Shown piece by piece: positions 19,612 through 27,924 of a stretch of DNA of 64,000 nucleotides. The stretch comes from Paenibacillus terrae (GTDB lineage Bacteria; Bacillota; Bacilli; Paenibacillales; Paenibacillaceae): positions 62,001-126,000 of the forward strand of contig NZ_JTHP01000007.1 in assembly GCF_000943545.1 (NCBI RefSeq). The letters are read 5' to 3'. Position 1 is the first letter of the stretch; the number at the start of each line of letters is the position of its first letter. The position numbers and the translations under genes were made by a program. Below the pieces are notes generated by a model. That model did not search any database and was not told the origin of the DNA. It worked only from the letters and a program-made list of their open reading frames with translations.

Positions 19612-20616
19612 TTACTGATAACGGATACGCCGGTCCAGAACCGCGTACAGCAAATCGACAATCAGATTAATGATGACGAACAGGAACGCAATGATCAGAA
19701 TCCCGCTTTGAATGACAGGATAGTCACGCGAGCTGATCGCTTCAAAAATGTACCGTCCGATGCCGGGCCATGCAAAAATGGTCTCTGTCAGCACCGCGCC
19801 GCCCAGTAGCGAGCCCGTCTGAAGACCGATGACGGTAAGCACGGGGATGGCGGCATTTTTAAGTGCATGCTTGTACACGACTTGAAAAGATGCCAGCCCC
19901 TTCGCCCGCGCCGTACGGATATAATCCGAATCCATAACCTCCAGCATACTGGAACGGGTAATACGGGCAATGACCGCCATCGGGATGGTTCCCAGTGCGA
20001 TGCTGGGCAAAATCAAATGCTTGATGACCGTCCATACCTGCTCCATACGTCCACCAATCATCGCATCAATAACCGCCAAATGCGTTACCGCCTCCACCGG
20101 ATCACGGGAATTCATACGTCCGATAGAAGGAAGCCAATGCAGCTTATTGGCAAAAATCCACTGCTCCATCAGACCCAGCCAGAAAATGGGCATCGACACC
20201 CCGACAAGGGCAATGACCATGCTGACATAGTCGAACCATGAATTTCGCTTCCAGGCACTCACAATACCCGCATTCATTCCAACAACAATGGCAAAAAACA
20301 TACTCGCCACCGTCAACTCCAGCGTAGCCGCCAGATAAGGCAGCATTTCCCGGGCAATCGGCTGTCTGGTGCGGATCGAATCACCCAAATCGCCATGGGC
20401 CAGCTCACCCAGGTAGGTTCCATATTGCTGCAACCACGGCTTGTCCAGCCCCAACTGCTCACGTAGTGCCTGTTTGGACTGCTCTGTGGCCTTGTCTCCC
20501 AGTATTGTTTCCGCCGGATCCCCCGGAATGGCATGAATAATCGAAAAAACGATGAGCGTCATCCCCAGTAATACCGGAATCAAAACGGCCAGTCTTTTTA
20601 CAATATATGAGTTCAT
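19612..20616 (-). CDS. dppB: Peptide ABC transporter permease, DppB/OppB type
   Basis: Membrane permease of 334 aa with the family N-terminus (KRLAVLIPVLLGMTLIVFSI) and GDPAETILG, then LGDSIRTRQPIAREM. The EAA-type loop is YIRTARAKGLASFQVVYKHA, followed by the C-terminal WPGIGRYIFEAISSRDYPVI. It forms the heterodimeric pore with DppC. Second gene of dppABC, 38 nt after dppA. Confidence 0.92.
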   Translation of the reverse strand: MNSYIVKRLAVLIPVLLGMTLIVFSIIHAIPGDPAETILGDKATEQSKQALREQLGLDKPWLQQYGTYLGELAHGDLGDSIRTRQPIAREMLPYLAATLELTVASMFFAIVVGMNAGIVSAWKRNSWFDYVSMVIALVGVSMPIFWLGLMEQWIFANKLHWLPSIGRMNSRDPVEAVTHLAVIDAMIGGRMEQVWTVIKHLILPSIALGTIPMAVIARITRSSMLEVMDSDYIRTARAKGLASFQVVYKHALKNAAIPVLTVIGLQTGSLLGGAVLTETIFAWPGIGRYIFEAISSRDYPVIQSGILIIAFLFVIINLIVDLLYAVLDRRIRYQ

Positions 20617-20654
20617 ACCAGAATCACCGCCTGCTTGCGTATGTGCTATTTGGA

Positions 20655-22310
20655 CTATTCAAAATAAACGCTACTATACGATTCAATACCTGCCGGAGCA
20701 GGCACGAAACCCTTAAGATTCACTTTACCTGCCATCAGCGGTGTGCTGTGAACCAGTGGAATCCACGGCGCATCCTGTTTAATAATCACTTGTGCTTGTT
20801 TGTACATTTCCGCCCGCTTGTCCTGATCGACCTCAACCTGGGCTTTTACCAATATTTTGTGCAGCTCCTCATTGGCATAAAAGCTACGGTTATTACCCGG
20901 AATCGTATCCTTGTCCAGCAGGGTGTAAAGGAAGTTGTCCGGATCGCCATTATCTCCGTTCCATCCCAGCATATACAAATCATCTTTCTGGCCCGCCTTG
21001 ACATCATCCAGATAAGTGGCCCATTCTGGCGATTGAATGTTCACTTTCACACCTATTTTTTCAAAATCAGCTTGAATGGCTTCCGCTACCTTTTTGCCAT
21101 CAGGCATATACGGACGAGATACAGGCATCGCGTAAAAGGTTAACGGCTCGGTAAGCCCATTAGGGTAGCCCGCTTCTGCCAGCAAGGATTTGGCCTTATC
21201 CAGATCGTAGGCATAATCCTGAATGCTGTCGTTATATCCCCATAACGTAGGTGGCATCGGATTGACCGCAGGCTTGGCTTGTCCCGCAAACAATGCATCA
21301 ATAATGGCCTGCTTGTTCACCGCATGATTAAGCGCCTGCCGTACCTTAGGATTATTGAATACCTTTTTCTTTAAATTAAATCCGATATACGCCACATTAA
21401 AGGATGGGCGTTCAATTTTTTGCAGTTCGTTATTGCCTTCCAACTGCTTGGCATCGTCCGGGTTCAGATCCTCCATCAGATCAATTTCTCCGTTTTGCAG
21501 AGCATTAAATCGCGCGGTATTGTCGGGAATAGAACGAACAATGATCTTGGCCAGCTTCGGCTGCCCCTCTTTCCAATAGTTTGGATTTTTCTCCAGCGTG
21601 ATACTATCGTTCCGTTTCCATTCCTTAAATACAAAGGGTCCCGTACCGACCGGATTGCTCTTGAAATCAGCCTTTTTCTCCTGAATAGCCTTGGGGCTGG
21701 CGATACTAAAGGATGGCATAGCGATATTTTGTAAAAAGGGCGCCTGCGGCTTGGTCAGTGTAAACTGAACAGTGTTCGCATCTACCGCTTTGACCTCCTT
21801 AATCACCCTGCTTCCTTCAGGACCAAACATGGAATCATAATAATCATACGAGTCCCCTTCAAATTTGTATGGACTTTTCGGATCAGACCAGCGGTTAAAG
21901 TTAAATACAACGGCTTCTGCATTAAAGTCGCTTCCATCATGGAATTTTACACCTTGACGCAGCTTGAACGTATAAATCAGTCCGTCGGGTGATACTTCCC
22001 AGCTCTCTGCAAGCCCCGGCTGAATCTCCGTGGTGCTCTCCTTGTATTCCAGCAAGGTATCGAACACCTGCATTCCAATTTTTAGCGATTCACTTTCGGT
22101 CACAATCGCAGGGTCCAGCGCCACGGAATCGCCACCGCGTCCATAAATGAGCGTGTCCTGCACGCCCTCTCCTGCTCCGCCTGGTGTTTGCCCTGCCTCT
22201 GGCTTTGCGCCTTCATTGGAACCTCCACAGCCGGAAAGTGCCAGAACAGCCCCCAATGCAAGCACCAGTAGGACAGTCCAAGCTTTGTTCTTTACGTACT
22301 TTTTGCTCAT
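20655..22310 (-). CDS. dppA: Peptide-binding lipoprotein, DppA/OppA type
   Basis: Extracellular solute-binding protein family 5, about 551 aa. A lipoprotein signal ends at the lipobox LSGC, so the mature protein is anchored on the outer face of the membrane. Typical family segments are ESWEVSPDGLIYTFKLRQGVKFHDG, NPVGTGPFVF and RQALNHAVNKQAI. The likely ligand is a di- or oligopeptide; glutathione or nickel binders are related and cannot be excluded. The start is ATG 22310; the GTG at 22328 overlaps the AAAGGGG ribosome binding site. First gene of the operon. Confidence 0.92.
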   Translation of the reverse strand: MSKKYVKNKAWTVLLVLALGAVLALSGCGGSNEGAKPEAGQTPGGAGEGVQDTLIYGRGGDSVALDPAIVTESESLKIGMQVFDTLLEYKESTTEIQPGLAESWEVSPDGLIYTFKLRQGVKFHDGSDFNAEAVVFNFNRWSDPKSPYKFEGDSYDYYDSMFGPEGSRVIKEVKAVDANTVQFTLTKPQAPFLQNIAMPSFSIASPKAIQEKKADFKSNPVGTGPFVFKEWKRNDSITLEKNPNYWKEGQPKLAKIIVRSIPDNTARFNALQNGEIDLMEDLNPDDAKQLEGNNELQKIERPSFNVAYIGFNLKKKVFNNPKVRQALNHAVNKQAIIDALFAGQAKPAVNPMPPTLWGYNDSIQDYAYDLDKAKSLLAEAGYPNGLTEPLTFYAMPVSRPYMPDGKKVAEAIQADFEKIGVKVNIQSPEWATYLDDVKAGQKDDLYMLGWNGDNGDPDNFLYTLLDKDTIPGNNRSFYANEELHKILVKAQVEVDQDKRAEMYKQAQVIIKQDAPWIPLVHSTPLMAGKVNLKGFVPAPAGIESYSSVYFE

Positions 22311-22553
22311 GCAGCAGACCCCTTTCACACCTCGTATATTGTTAGTTCGTTGATACCAGATGGATGCCCAGATAACCTCTATGATCTAATGAACACAGGG
22401 TCCAAATTAAACCCCGATGACACACAGTTACGTAAGCTTACACAGCAAATAGCTATCACCAATCGTAAGGTATAAACGAATGATGGCGCTGAACGGCTAA
22501 AACGAATAACCCTTTATATTCAGCAGAAAAAACTGCTTCCGGGTGGCATGTGC

Positions 22554-22582
22554 ATTATTTCGAGTAAGTATGAGGGAATCAA
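22554..22582 (-). promoter_or_regulatory. Candidate promoter of dppABC
   Basis: On the minus strand TTGATT, a 17-nt spacer and AATAAT. It leaves a leader of about 240 nt that contains an AGCAG(T6)CTGCT hairpin. The whole stretch 22311-23114 carries no gene I can support; besides this promoter it holds a 116-bp repeat and a small palindrome. Confidence 0.35.
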
Positions 22583-22644
22583 GCTGATTTTCGGCCTATT
22601 ACCGAGTGATATCATTTTCTCTGATGGAAGCTATTTCATAAGTC

Positions 22645-22760
22645 AGCATTTTGCATCATTCGATTCCCAACGCTCGAAAGTACAATAGATAGACGAACTA
22701 AACCGTTTCGATCTCTATATTGCTGATTTGAAATCGCTCTTGGGATTGTTGCAAAATGCT
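22645..22760. repeat. 116-bp palindromic repeat, copy A3
   Basis: Third subfamily-A copy, 116 bp, ends AGCATTTTGCAT / GCAAAATGCT. It differs from copy A2 at only a few positions. It lies in the intergenic region between the lysozyme gene of the tailocin and the dpp operon. Confidence 0.9.
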
Positions 22761-22944
22761 CAAGTAGGAGGTGTGTAAGGTAATTTTATATGTAGAAGTA
22801 GATATCAACACCTGTGGTTCAATTCAATCGGCCTCCGTGATGTATGCCTAAAGTCTAGTACCCGATGCGATGGTCTGTGAGGTTATGAGGAAGATTGCTG
22901 TCTCCAAGCATTCAGCTTTTGTTGAATCATAGTGAAAAATGTCA

Positions 22945-22963
22945 TATATACTCACAGTATATA
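22945..22963. promoter_or_regulatory. Perfect palindrome TATATACT-cac-AGTATATA
   Basis: Two 8-bp arms separated by 3 bp, in the gene-free stretch between the tailocin and dpp. It could be an operator or a transcript hairpin. No promoter or gene is clearly attached to it. Confidence 0.35.
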
Positions 22964-23114
22964 CAAGCGATTACATGAATGGAGAGTGATTACTGGATAC
23001 TTTACTATAAAATGAGATGGTAGACAAGAGCGTTTTCATAGATTTTTTTAAATTTCCGAACGTTTTCGGAGAGCAATGTTAGTTAATATCACAGGGAAAT
23101 ATCTACAATTATAT

Positions 23115-23147
23115 AAAAAAGAACGCGGCTATAACAGCTGCTCGCGT
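23115..23147 (-). terminator. Terminator at the end of the tailocin operon
   Basis: On the minus strand ACGCG-GC pairs with GC-GCGT across an 11-nt loop and is followed by T6. It lies 50 nt after the lysozyme stop codon and marks the 3' end of the tail-lysis operon. Confidence 0.78.
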
Positions 23148-23197
23148 CCTCTTGGCAAGCTCCAATTCTTCCACCTGGTTCCTGTTTGTTCAGTAGT

Positions 23198-24163
23198 TTA
23201 CGACGATTTCTTAAACACACCCAGACGGTTCAAGACTACAAGCAGGCGATAAAAATCATAGCTGCTCGGCTGCTTGGCATCCACAATCGGACTCGACGGA
23301 TTAAAAGCAACAGCTGCGGCTACGGCTTCCTTTGCCCAAGCTGGCACTGGCATAGCCTGACGCGCCTCCAGGTCAGCTACTTGCTGATCCACTTTTTTAA
23401 TATAAGCGGTCTGTTCGTTCAATGTCTGTTTGAGCACATCCTTGCTGTTTTCAAGTGCGGCAACCTGCTGCTGCAAGGCTTTAAATGCCGCTTTTTCCTC
23501 TGCTGTCATCGGCTCATCCCCCTCTTCTCCTGCAAAAGCTTGGCGCAGCTCTGCCTCAGTTCCGGCGTATACATTCAGGTCAACTGGCCCTTGAATCCCA
23601 TCCACTCGTCCACTGTCGCTGTATTGCCAGAAGTCCCACAGCTTCCATGCTGTGGTATCTTTGGGCACTCGTGTGCTGTAACGCGCGATCCACAGCTTAT
23701 AAGCTCCCAGCGACGCTTTGAAATGGGCCGCAAAAGCGTTTCCCGTATATACCATCGGCTTGCGACCACTTACCCTTTCAAATTCCATCAAAAACCCCAT
23801 GGCTACATCATGGATCGCGGCAGAGCTAAGTCCACCCGGATTGTTCTCATAATCCATTACTGCTGGAAAGTCTAGCGCTTTTGCACCTCCAACCCGATCC
23901 AGCACCTCGGCAAAATGTCTGGCCTCCGCTTTGGCCGCGTCAACGCTGGTTGCATCTACAAAATGGTAAGCTCCCAGTAATACCCCAGCTGCCTTGGCGC
24001 CTTTTGCGTTAGTGATAAATGTCGGATCGACGTAACGCTGGCCCTGACTCGCTTTAATAAAAGCAAACGATTTGCCATCGGCTCGTACACGTTTCCAATC
24101 AATATTTCCCTGGTATCGGGACACGTCAATGCCCTCGGCAGCGTTAGGACTGCGATTTTGCAT
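23198..24163 (-). CDS. Tailocin endolysin, GH25 lysozyme
   Basis: N-acetylmuramidase of the GH25 family that frees the particles from the producing cell. The catalytic fold spans about residues 8-195: EGIDVSRYQGNIDW, FAFIKASQG, GAYHFVDA, MDYENNPGG and WQYSDSGRVDGIQGPVDLNVY. It is followed by a coiled-coil segment (about 205-265) and a short C-terminal region ending LLVVLNRLGVFKKSS, probably for wall binding. There is no signal peptide, so it needs the adjacent holin. ATG 24163 has GGAGG about 9 nt upstream. Last gene of the tailocin operon. Confidence 0.92.
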   Translation of the reverse strand: MQNRSPNAAEGIDVSRYQGNIDWKRVRADGKSFAFIKASQGQRYVDPTFITNAKGAKAAGVLLGAYHFVDATSVDAAKAEARHFAEVLDRVGGAKALDFPAVMDYENNPGGLSSAAIHDVAMGFLMEFERVSGRKPMVYTGNAFAAHFKASLGAYKLWIARYSTRVPKDTTAWKLWDFWQYSDSGRVDGIQGPVDLNVYAGTEAELRQAFAGEEGDEPMTAEEKAAFKALQQQVAALENSKDVLKQTLNEQTAYIKKVDQQVADLEARQAMPVPAWAKEAVAAAVAFNPSSPIVDAKQPSSYDFYRLLVVLNRLGVFKKSS

Positions 24164-24297
24164 AAGGCGATCCCTCCTTGTCATTCATAATGTTGTAACC
24201 GATGATGTTACTGTTATAACTATGCTTGGACCGTTGAAGCGGTCCGGGCTTTTCCAACTTGGTGCTGAAAATGGGGCAAAGGTGCATTCTGCCCACC

Positions 24298-24744
24298 TTA
24301 TGAAGCTTTATTTCCTTTGTCGGAGGGGTCTGTTGGCTTTTTCTTTTCCCCGATCGACTTGGATTCAAAAATGGCTACCGCATTTCGCAAAATATCCGGC
24401 ATCGGCACTCCCATTCGGCCCACATTTTCAATAATCGACAATAGTTCATTTGCCAAATAAAAGAAAACGACGGCATCCCGGAAATAATGTGCATCCCCCA
24501 GAATACCGTCGATCAGATGAGCTACCGTAATCATCAAAAACACCGTAACCTTGCGAAAAATACCGTAATAGCCCTCTCGGCTTTTCAATGCTCCGTTAAT
24601 CCAGGCCGCCGCCCAGCCTGTGAAAAAGTCGATAATAACCATCCATAACAACAACGTCAACATCGTCGTCCACCCCCCGAAAAAATAACCGATCAAGGTC
24701 CCCGTGGAAAACCCCAGCCAAATCTGATCGACCTTTTCATGCAT
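24298..24744 (-). CDS. Phage-type holin (toxin-secretion/phage-lysis family)
   Basis: Small membrane protein of 148 aa with three to four hydrophobic segments (GYFFGGWTTMLTLLLWMVIIDFFTGW, VTVFLMITVAHLIDGI, DAVVFFYLANELLSII) and a charged C-terminus, matching the holin_4 (TcdE/BlyA-like) pattern. It makes the membrane lesion that lets the lysozyme reach the wall. AAAGGGGGA lies 6 nt before ATG 24744; the same site motif precedes the remnant at 27554. A terminator-like hairpin sits just upstream. Confidence 0.88.
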   Translation of the reverse strand: MHEKVDQIWLGFSTGTLIGYFFGGWTTMLTLLLWMVIIDFFTGWAAAWINGALKSREGYYGIFRKVTVFLMITVAHLIDGILGDAHYFRDAVVFFYLANELLSIIENVGRMGVPMPDILRNAVAIFESKSIGEKKKPTDPSDKGNKAS

Positions 24745-24781
24745 GCTTGTTCCCCCTTTTGAACCACCTGATCTAATGGAT

Positions 24782-24802
24782 GCCCTTGGTTGGTCCAAGG
24801 GC
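24782..24802. other. Perfect hairpin upstream of the holin gene
   Basis: GCCCTTGG and CCAAGGGC are 8-bp arms around a 5-nt loop, 38 nt before the holin start. On the minus strand it is not followed by a T run. It may act as a translational or RNA-stability element for holin timing; that is inference. Confidence 0.5.
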
Positions 24803-24805
24803 AAT

Positions 24806-24831
24806 AAAAAAACACGCATTTATACTGCGTG
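24806..24831 (-). terminator. Intrinsic terminator between tail-associated genes and holin
   Basis: On the minus strand CACGCA-gtataaa-TGCGTG is followed by T7. It follows the 47-aa gene after 4 nt, so transcripts from the tail genes would be reduced before holin and lysozyme unless read-through occurs. Confidence 0.8.
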
Positions 24832-24835
24832 CTGG

Positions 24836-24979
24836 CTATTCCTTTTCTATTTTTGCTATATTCAAATCGGTTTGAACAATTTCTTGCAACGCTACGGGCA
24901 CATCGTTAATCACGCTACGGCCTGATAGAATGAGCTGTACGAACGTTGTCGCGAAAACCCTTTTTATTTTATCATCCAC
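24836..24979 (-). CDS. 47-aa CD1375-like small phage protein
   Basis: Small gene with GTG start, 7 nt after GGGAGG. The protein reads MDDKIKRVFATTFVQLILSG and then RSVINDVPVALQEIVQ. It resembles the short CD1375-family proteins found beside holin genes of Clostridium and Bacillus prophages (pattern: short helix, G, then DVP...L). Function unknown. It lies between the 97-aa protein gene and the holin, with a terminator directly after its stop. Confidence 0.7.
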   Translation of the reverse strand: MDDKIKRVFATTFVQLILSGRSVINDVPVALQEIVQTDLNIAKIEKE

Positions 24980-25033
24980 AGGATTACCTCCCTTCAATGA
25001 TTATCCCATAATAAAAAAAATCTTCTTAAAACT

Positions 25034-25327
25034 CTACTTAACATTGGTCTGTTGTGACATGACCAGTTGAATCAGTCCTGCAATAGCTTCTTTATTGTCC
25101 AGATCAGCCTTTTTAAGTACAGCAATTTCTTCTCGCAGCTTATCCTCGACAGATGGCTCAGGTTTCCGTACCGGCATTTTTTCAAACTCTCCTGTGTCAG
25201 GATGGTACCTATTGCCCAACACTTCATATCCATTAACTTCAATCACTTTATCGCCTGCTGGGGCTTCCATACTCTGCGATACCGCGAAAATTACGTATTC
25301 GTTATTATACTGAGCAAAATATTTCAT
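25034..25327 (-). CDS. Hypothetical tail-fibre-region protein, 97 aa
   Basis: Begins MKYFAQYNNEYVIFAVSQSM and ends with a helical, probably coiled-coil segment (EDKLREEIAVLKKADLDNKEAIAGLIQLV). The arrangement, a short beta-rich start followed by a coiled coil, is seen in small proteins coded just after phage tail fibres, some of which are fibre-assembly chaperones. It lies 16 nt after fibre 2. The function is not established. Confidence 0.65.
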   Translation of the reverse strand: MKYFAQYNNEYVIFAVSQSMEAPAGDKVIEVNGYEVLGNRYHPDTGEFEKMPVRKPEPSVEDKLREEIAVLKKADLDNKEAIAGLIQLVMSQQTNVK

Positions 25328-25342
25328 GAAAGCACTCCTATC

Positions 25343-26017
25343 TTAATTAAATTCTATGACTTCGAACGATGCCCAAATAAAAATATCTGACTTCGAGTGG
25401 GTAAACTTAACTTGAGTAGAGTTAATAAGTGTGGCCTGATGTCCTTCGTCGTCACCATATGTTGTTATATTTAACATTGTTTTTCCGACATTAACAGGAG
25501 CAATATTTACAATACCGTCAGACACATTGCTAGAAATACTAAATCTCTGCACACTTTTCACAGAACCCGCCTCCTTTATGCTGTTTATAAGTTGCCTTAA
25601 TTCATCACCTATTGCCTTTACTGCACTTGGCGTAGCTGCCTGATCCGTGGCTGTACTCCCGGTGGATGTGTTGAGCTGAACAATACCACGTGCTTGTGTA
25701 GTAGCGCTTGGCAAATCCGATGCCGGGTGACTATGTTGTTTTAGAGCAGCGTAATCCTTCGTATACTGTTTTGCGTTGCCTTCTGCTGCATTCCATGCCG
25801 CTTGTTTGGCGGCTGTGACATGAAGGTCTGTATTTACAACATGGTTATCCAGTACTTCCTTGGAAGCAACACCGTTCCCGGCCGGGTCCTTTTTGATGTT
25901 TTCCAACTGTGCAGCCAGTTCCTGGTCGTTTGAATAAAGCGTATCAATTGGTACATTCAGGACATCCGCATGTCCCTGATCCGTTGTTACAAATCTACGT
26001 GGTTGTTTTATCGCCAT
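25343..26017 (-). CDS. Tail fibre 2 (receptor-binding candidate)
   Basis: Fibre protein of 224 aa. Its middle part has the phage tail-fibre repeat pattern (ARGIVQLNTSTGSTATDQAATPSAVKAI). The C-terminal 75 residues are beta-rich and end IFIWASFEVIEFN, probably the receptor-binding tip. ATG 26017 lies 9 nt after AGGAGG; the ATG at 26026 follows it without a gap. It follows the 129-aa collar protein by 14 nt and belongs to the second fibre module. Confidence 0.78.
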   Translation of the reverse strand: MAIKQPRRFVTTDQGHADVLNVPIDTLYSNDQELAAQLENIKKDPAGNGVASKEVLDNHVVNTDLHVTAAKQAAWNAAEGNAKQYTKDYAALKQHSHPASDLPSATTQARGIVQLNTSTGSTATDQAATPSAVKAIGDELRQLINSIKEAGSVKSVQRFSISSNVSDGIVNIAPVNVGKTMLNITTYGDDEGHQATLINSTQVKFTHSKSDIFIWASFEVIEFN

Positions 26018-26031
26018 AAGACTCATCCTCC

Positions 26032-26421
26032 TTAATAAATATCATCAATCTCAAAAATAAACTCCATGTCAGCATCCTTGGTCTTATTGCTCATCGTACG
26101 AACAGCCGTTAGCTTACCAGCCGAATCTACCAAGGCAAGCTCATTAATCGTTTCACCAGCCAATTCAGCTTCCGCCAGTGAACAGATATAGCGGATTGTC
26201 GCAGGCGAAATAAATTCAAAGCTGGTAATATCCTTTTGGATTAGTTCTTTTTTCAATGACTGTTCCGTTCCTTCCAAAGGGAGTGGCTTACCTGCTTGAT
26301 CCACACCTCCGCTACCAAATGCCATCTTCACCACTTTAGTTAGCGAACCACCTTCAGCGCGGGCACGCGCCATTTGTTCCCTAGCATAAGCGGTCGTAAC
26401 TGTCAGAACTTGTTCTGCCAT
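26032..26421 (-). CDS. Phage tail-collar-fibre-like protein
   Basis: Protein of 129 aa (MAEQVLTVTTAYAREQMARA...). The pattern of an N-terminal helix, a KMAFGSGGVD loop and a beta-rich part with SPATIRYICSLAEAEL and INELALVDSAGKL resembles the N-terminal tail-attachment domain of tail-collar fibre proteins (DUF3751-like). In many phages this domain is fused to the fibre; here it is a separate gene directly before fibre 2. Likely the adaptor between baseplate and fibre 2. Confidence 0.72.
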   Translation of the reverse strand: MAEQVLTVTTAYAREQMARARAEGGSLTKVVKMAFGSGGVDQAGKPLPLEGTEQSLKKELIQKDITSFEFISPATIRYICSLAEAELAGETINELALVDSAGKLTAVRTMSNKTKDADMEFIFEIDDIY

Positions 26422-26542
26422 GAACTACCATCCTTTCTCTCATAAAAATTAACGTTTATCCTTGTCTAATCCATTTATTATGGGGCAACTATGTTGCAAG
26501 TTTTCACCCTCTTGCCAATGAGCCACATAATTTGTAAGTGAT

Positions 26543-27433
26543 CTACATTGAAATAACCGTCTCAGTTGAGCTTAAAAGCCGGGTACCATCGAGCATCATG
26601 CTCCCATCAAATTTCCAGTAATGATTCCGGATCTTTACGTTGCCTTCCTGATAATTGTCTACACGATGCAAAATAGATAGCTTCGTGCGGTTCAAATACC
26701 GCAGACGTTCCCCAGTCCACCCGGACAAGGAAGCCCCTCCGTTTAATAACTCAACACCATCCAGATACCAGGGTCGACCACCAAAAAAGCGAACTCTTGA
26801 ACGTAACCCGAGACGTGGATCCATCTCATGATCATGAAGAAATGTAAGCCTCGTTTTATTATTTATATAAAAAGCAAGATGAGCAGGCTTAACATCCTCT
26901 ATGATCTTTCTGAAATCAGCCATATTATCTGGAACTCGATTTTCAAAACTTATGCCAAACTTGTATTCCGTCGGGAAAAAATCAACTTCTCCATCGGCGC
27001 CAAACGAGTTCATAATACCTCGTACTAAATCCCCGGAAAATTTGCCACTCCCGCGCAGCTTGGATTCTACTACCGAACGTCGCTGCTCTAGCGGCTTGTC
27101 CAAATGAATAGGGATGCCCAACTCGATCTCCCAACGTTCCAGCGCCCAGGTGGCGGTACGAACGAAAAACTGGGCTAATGTATCATCCAACGCGAGATAT
27201 AGAGCATCCAATTCACTACCCTTTGCGTCCATATCAGCGTGCATTACACGGGAAATTTCGTAATAAGCAGGCAAATAGGAGAATAGCTCCCGTCCTCGCA
27301 CACTGCGCATTTGACTTTTGATATCCTTCATCACACTCTGGATGCCGAGTTGATTACTGTCTGGTATACGTGAGCCGCTCCTCCCGAAAGAACCTGTCTC
27401 TTTGGAGCTTACGCTTATTCCATCACTACCCAC
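26543..27433 (-). CDS. Second gpI/XkdU-type baseplate protein with C-terminal extension
   Basis: Protein of 296 aa. Residues about 45-200 closely match the gpI-type protein coded at 31118-31735 (shared RGRELFSYLPAYYEISRVM, DMDAKGSELD, LYLA, AQFFVRTATW, VVESKLRG). It carries an extra C-terminal part of about 100 residues with repeated W-x-LDG-x-LL elements (WYLDGVELLNGG, WKFDGSMMLDGTRLLSS). Its GTG start overlaps the stop of a baseplate-J remnant by 8 nt, the same arrangement as at the first copy. It is a duplicated and diverged baseplate/fibre-attachment gene; the extension probably docks fibre 2. Confidence 0.85.
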   Translation of the reverse strand: MGSDGISVSSKETGSFGRSGSRIPDSNQLGIQSVMKDIKSQMRSVRGRELFSYLPAYYEISRVMHADMDAKGSELDALYLALDDTLAQFFVRTATWALERWEIELGIPIHLDKPLEQRRSVVESKLRGSGKFSGDLVRGIMNSFGADGEVDFFPTEYKFGISFENRVPDNMADFRKIIEDVKPAHLAFYINNKTRLTFLHDHEMDPRLGLRSRVRFFGGRPWYLDGVELLNGGASLSGWTGERLRYLNRTKLSILHRVDNYQEGNVKIRNHYWKFDGSMMLDGTRLLSSTETVISM

Positions 27434-27554
27434 TGACGATCACCTTCCCCAGCTCTGCCGCCTGACCAAATCGAATCCTTATTTGCTGGTTGCTCTGTCT
27501 ATTCATTTTCAGCTTGGAACGATCAATCATAATCGGATTCATTCTTTGATACAT
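27426..27554 (-). pseudogene. Remnant of baseplate-J (XkdT) C-terminus
   Basis: A 42-aa reading frame with AAAGGGGGA before its ATG. Residues 6-42 align with the last residues of the intact XkdT at 31728: I-x-IDxSxLKxNxQSNQxIxI-x-GQxAxLGxVxVS in both. The DNA across its stop and the start of the next gene also matches the first copy (GGTGANCGTCAGTG). It is the scar of a duplication that included the end of xkdT and gpI. It may still be translated for coupling. Confidence 0.82.
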
Positions 27555-27597
27555 GCTCGTTCCCCCTTTGGGTACAGGCTGTTTTTTGTTCTGTTCG

Positions 27598-27864
27598 CTA
27601 TACTGTTTTCTTGCGGAAAATAGAGCTATACCATTTAACCGTTTCTGGCTGTGTATTGGAAATCTCCACAGATGACGAATCCTCTGCGTTACCTGGTGCA
27701 AGATCAGAACGTTTGGAGAAAATGATCTCCATTACCTTGCCACGCTGTTGTTCATCCAAAACATAGCTTCCAATAATCGTAGCTACATCGCCCTCTCCCC
27801 GATCATAGCGGGTGATGCAGGAATGAGCGCAAATACGCAATTGAGCCTCTGTTAAAGCTGCCAT
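27598..27864 (-). CDS. Hypothetical tail-region protein, 88 aa
   Basis: Begins MAALTEAQLRICAHSCITRY and continues DRGEGDVATIIGSYVLDEQQRGKVMEIIF; small, mostly helical, with a polar C-terminus (WYSSIFRKKTV). The family is not recognised with certainty; short proteins of this style (TEEQL...RGEG) occur next to tail-fibre genes in Firmicutes prophages. It lies 60 nt after the 203-aa gene and 43 nt before the xkdT remnant. Confidence 0.6.
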   Translation of the reverse strand: MAALTEAQLRICAHSCITRYDRGEGDVATIIGSYVLDEQQRGKVMEIIFSKRSDLAPGNAEDSSSVEISNTQPETVKWYSSIFRKKTV

Positions 27865-27924
27865 GGTTATGATTTCACCTCTTTTATATAGATTTTTGCT
27901 ACTGTATAGAATAGTCAGTACACG

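Noticed and set aside
4076..22760. 116-bp repeats as a CRISPR array or tRNA-derived element
   Set aside because: Copies are kilobases apart, palindromic and without spacers; no tRNA-like fold or CCA end.
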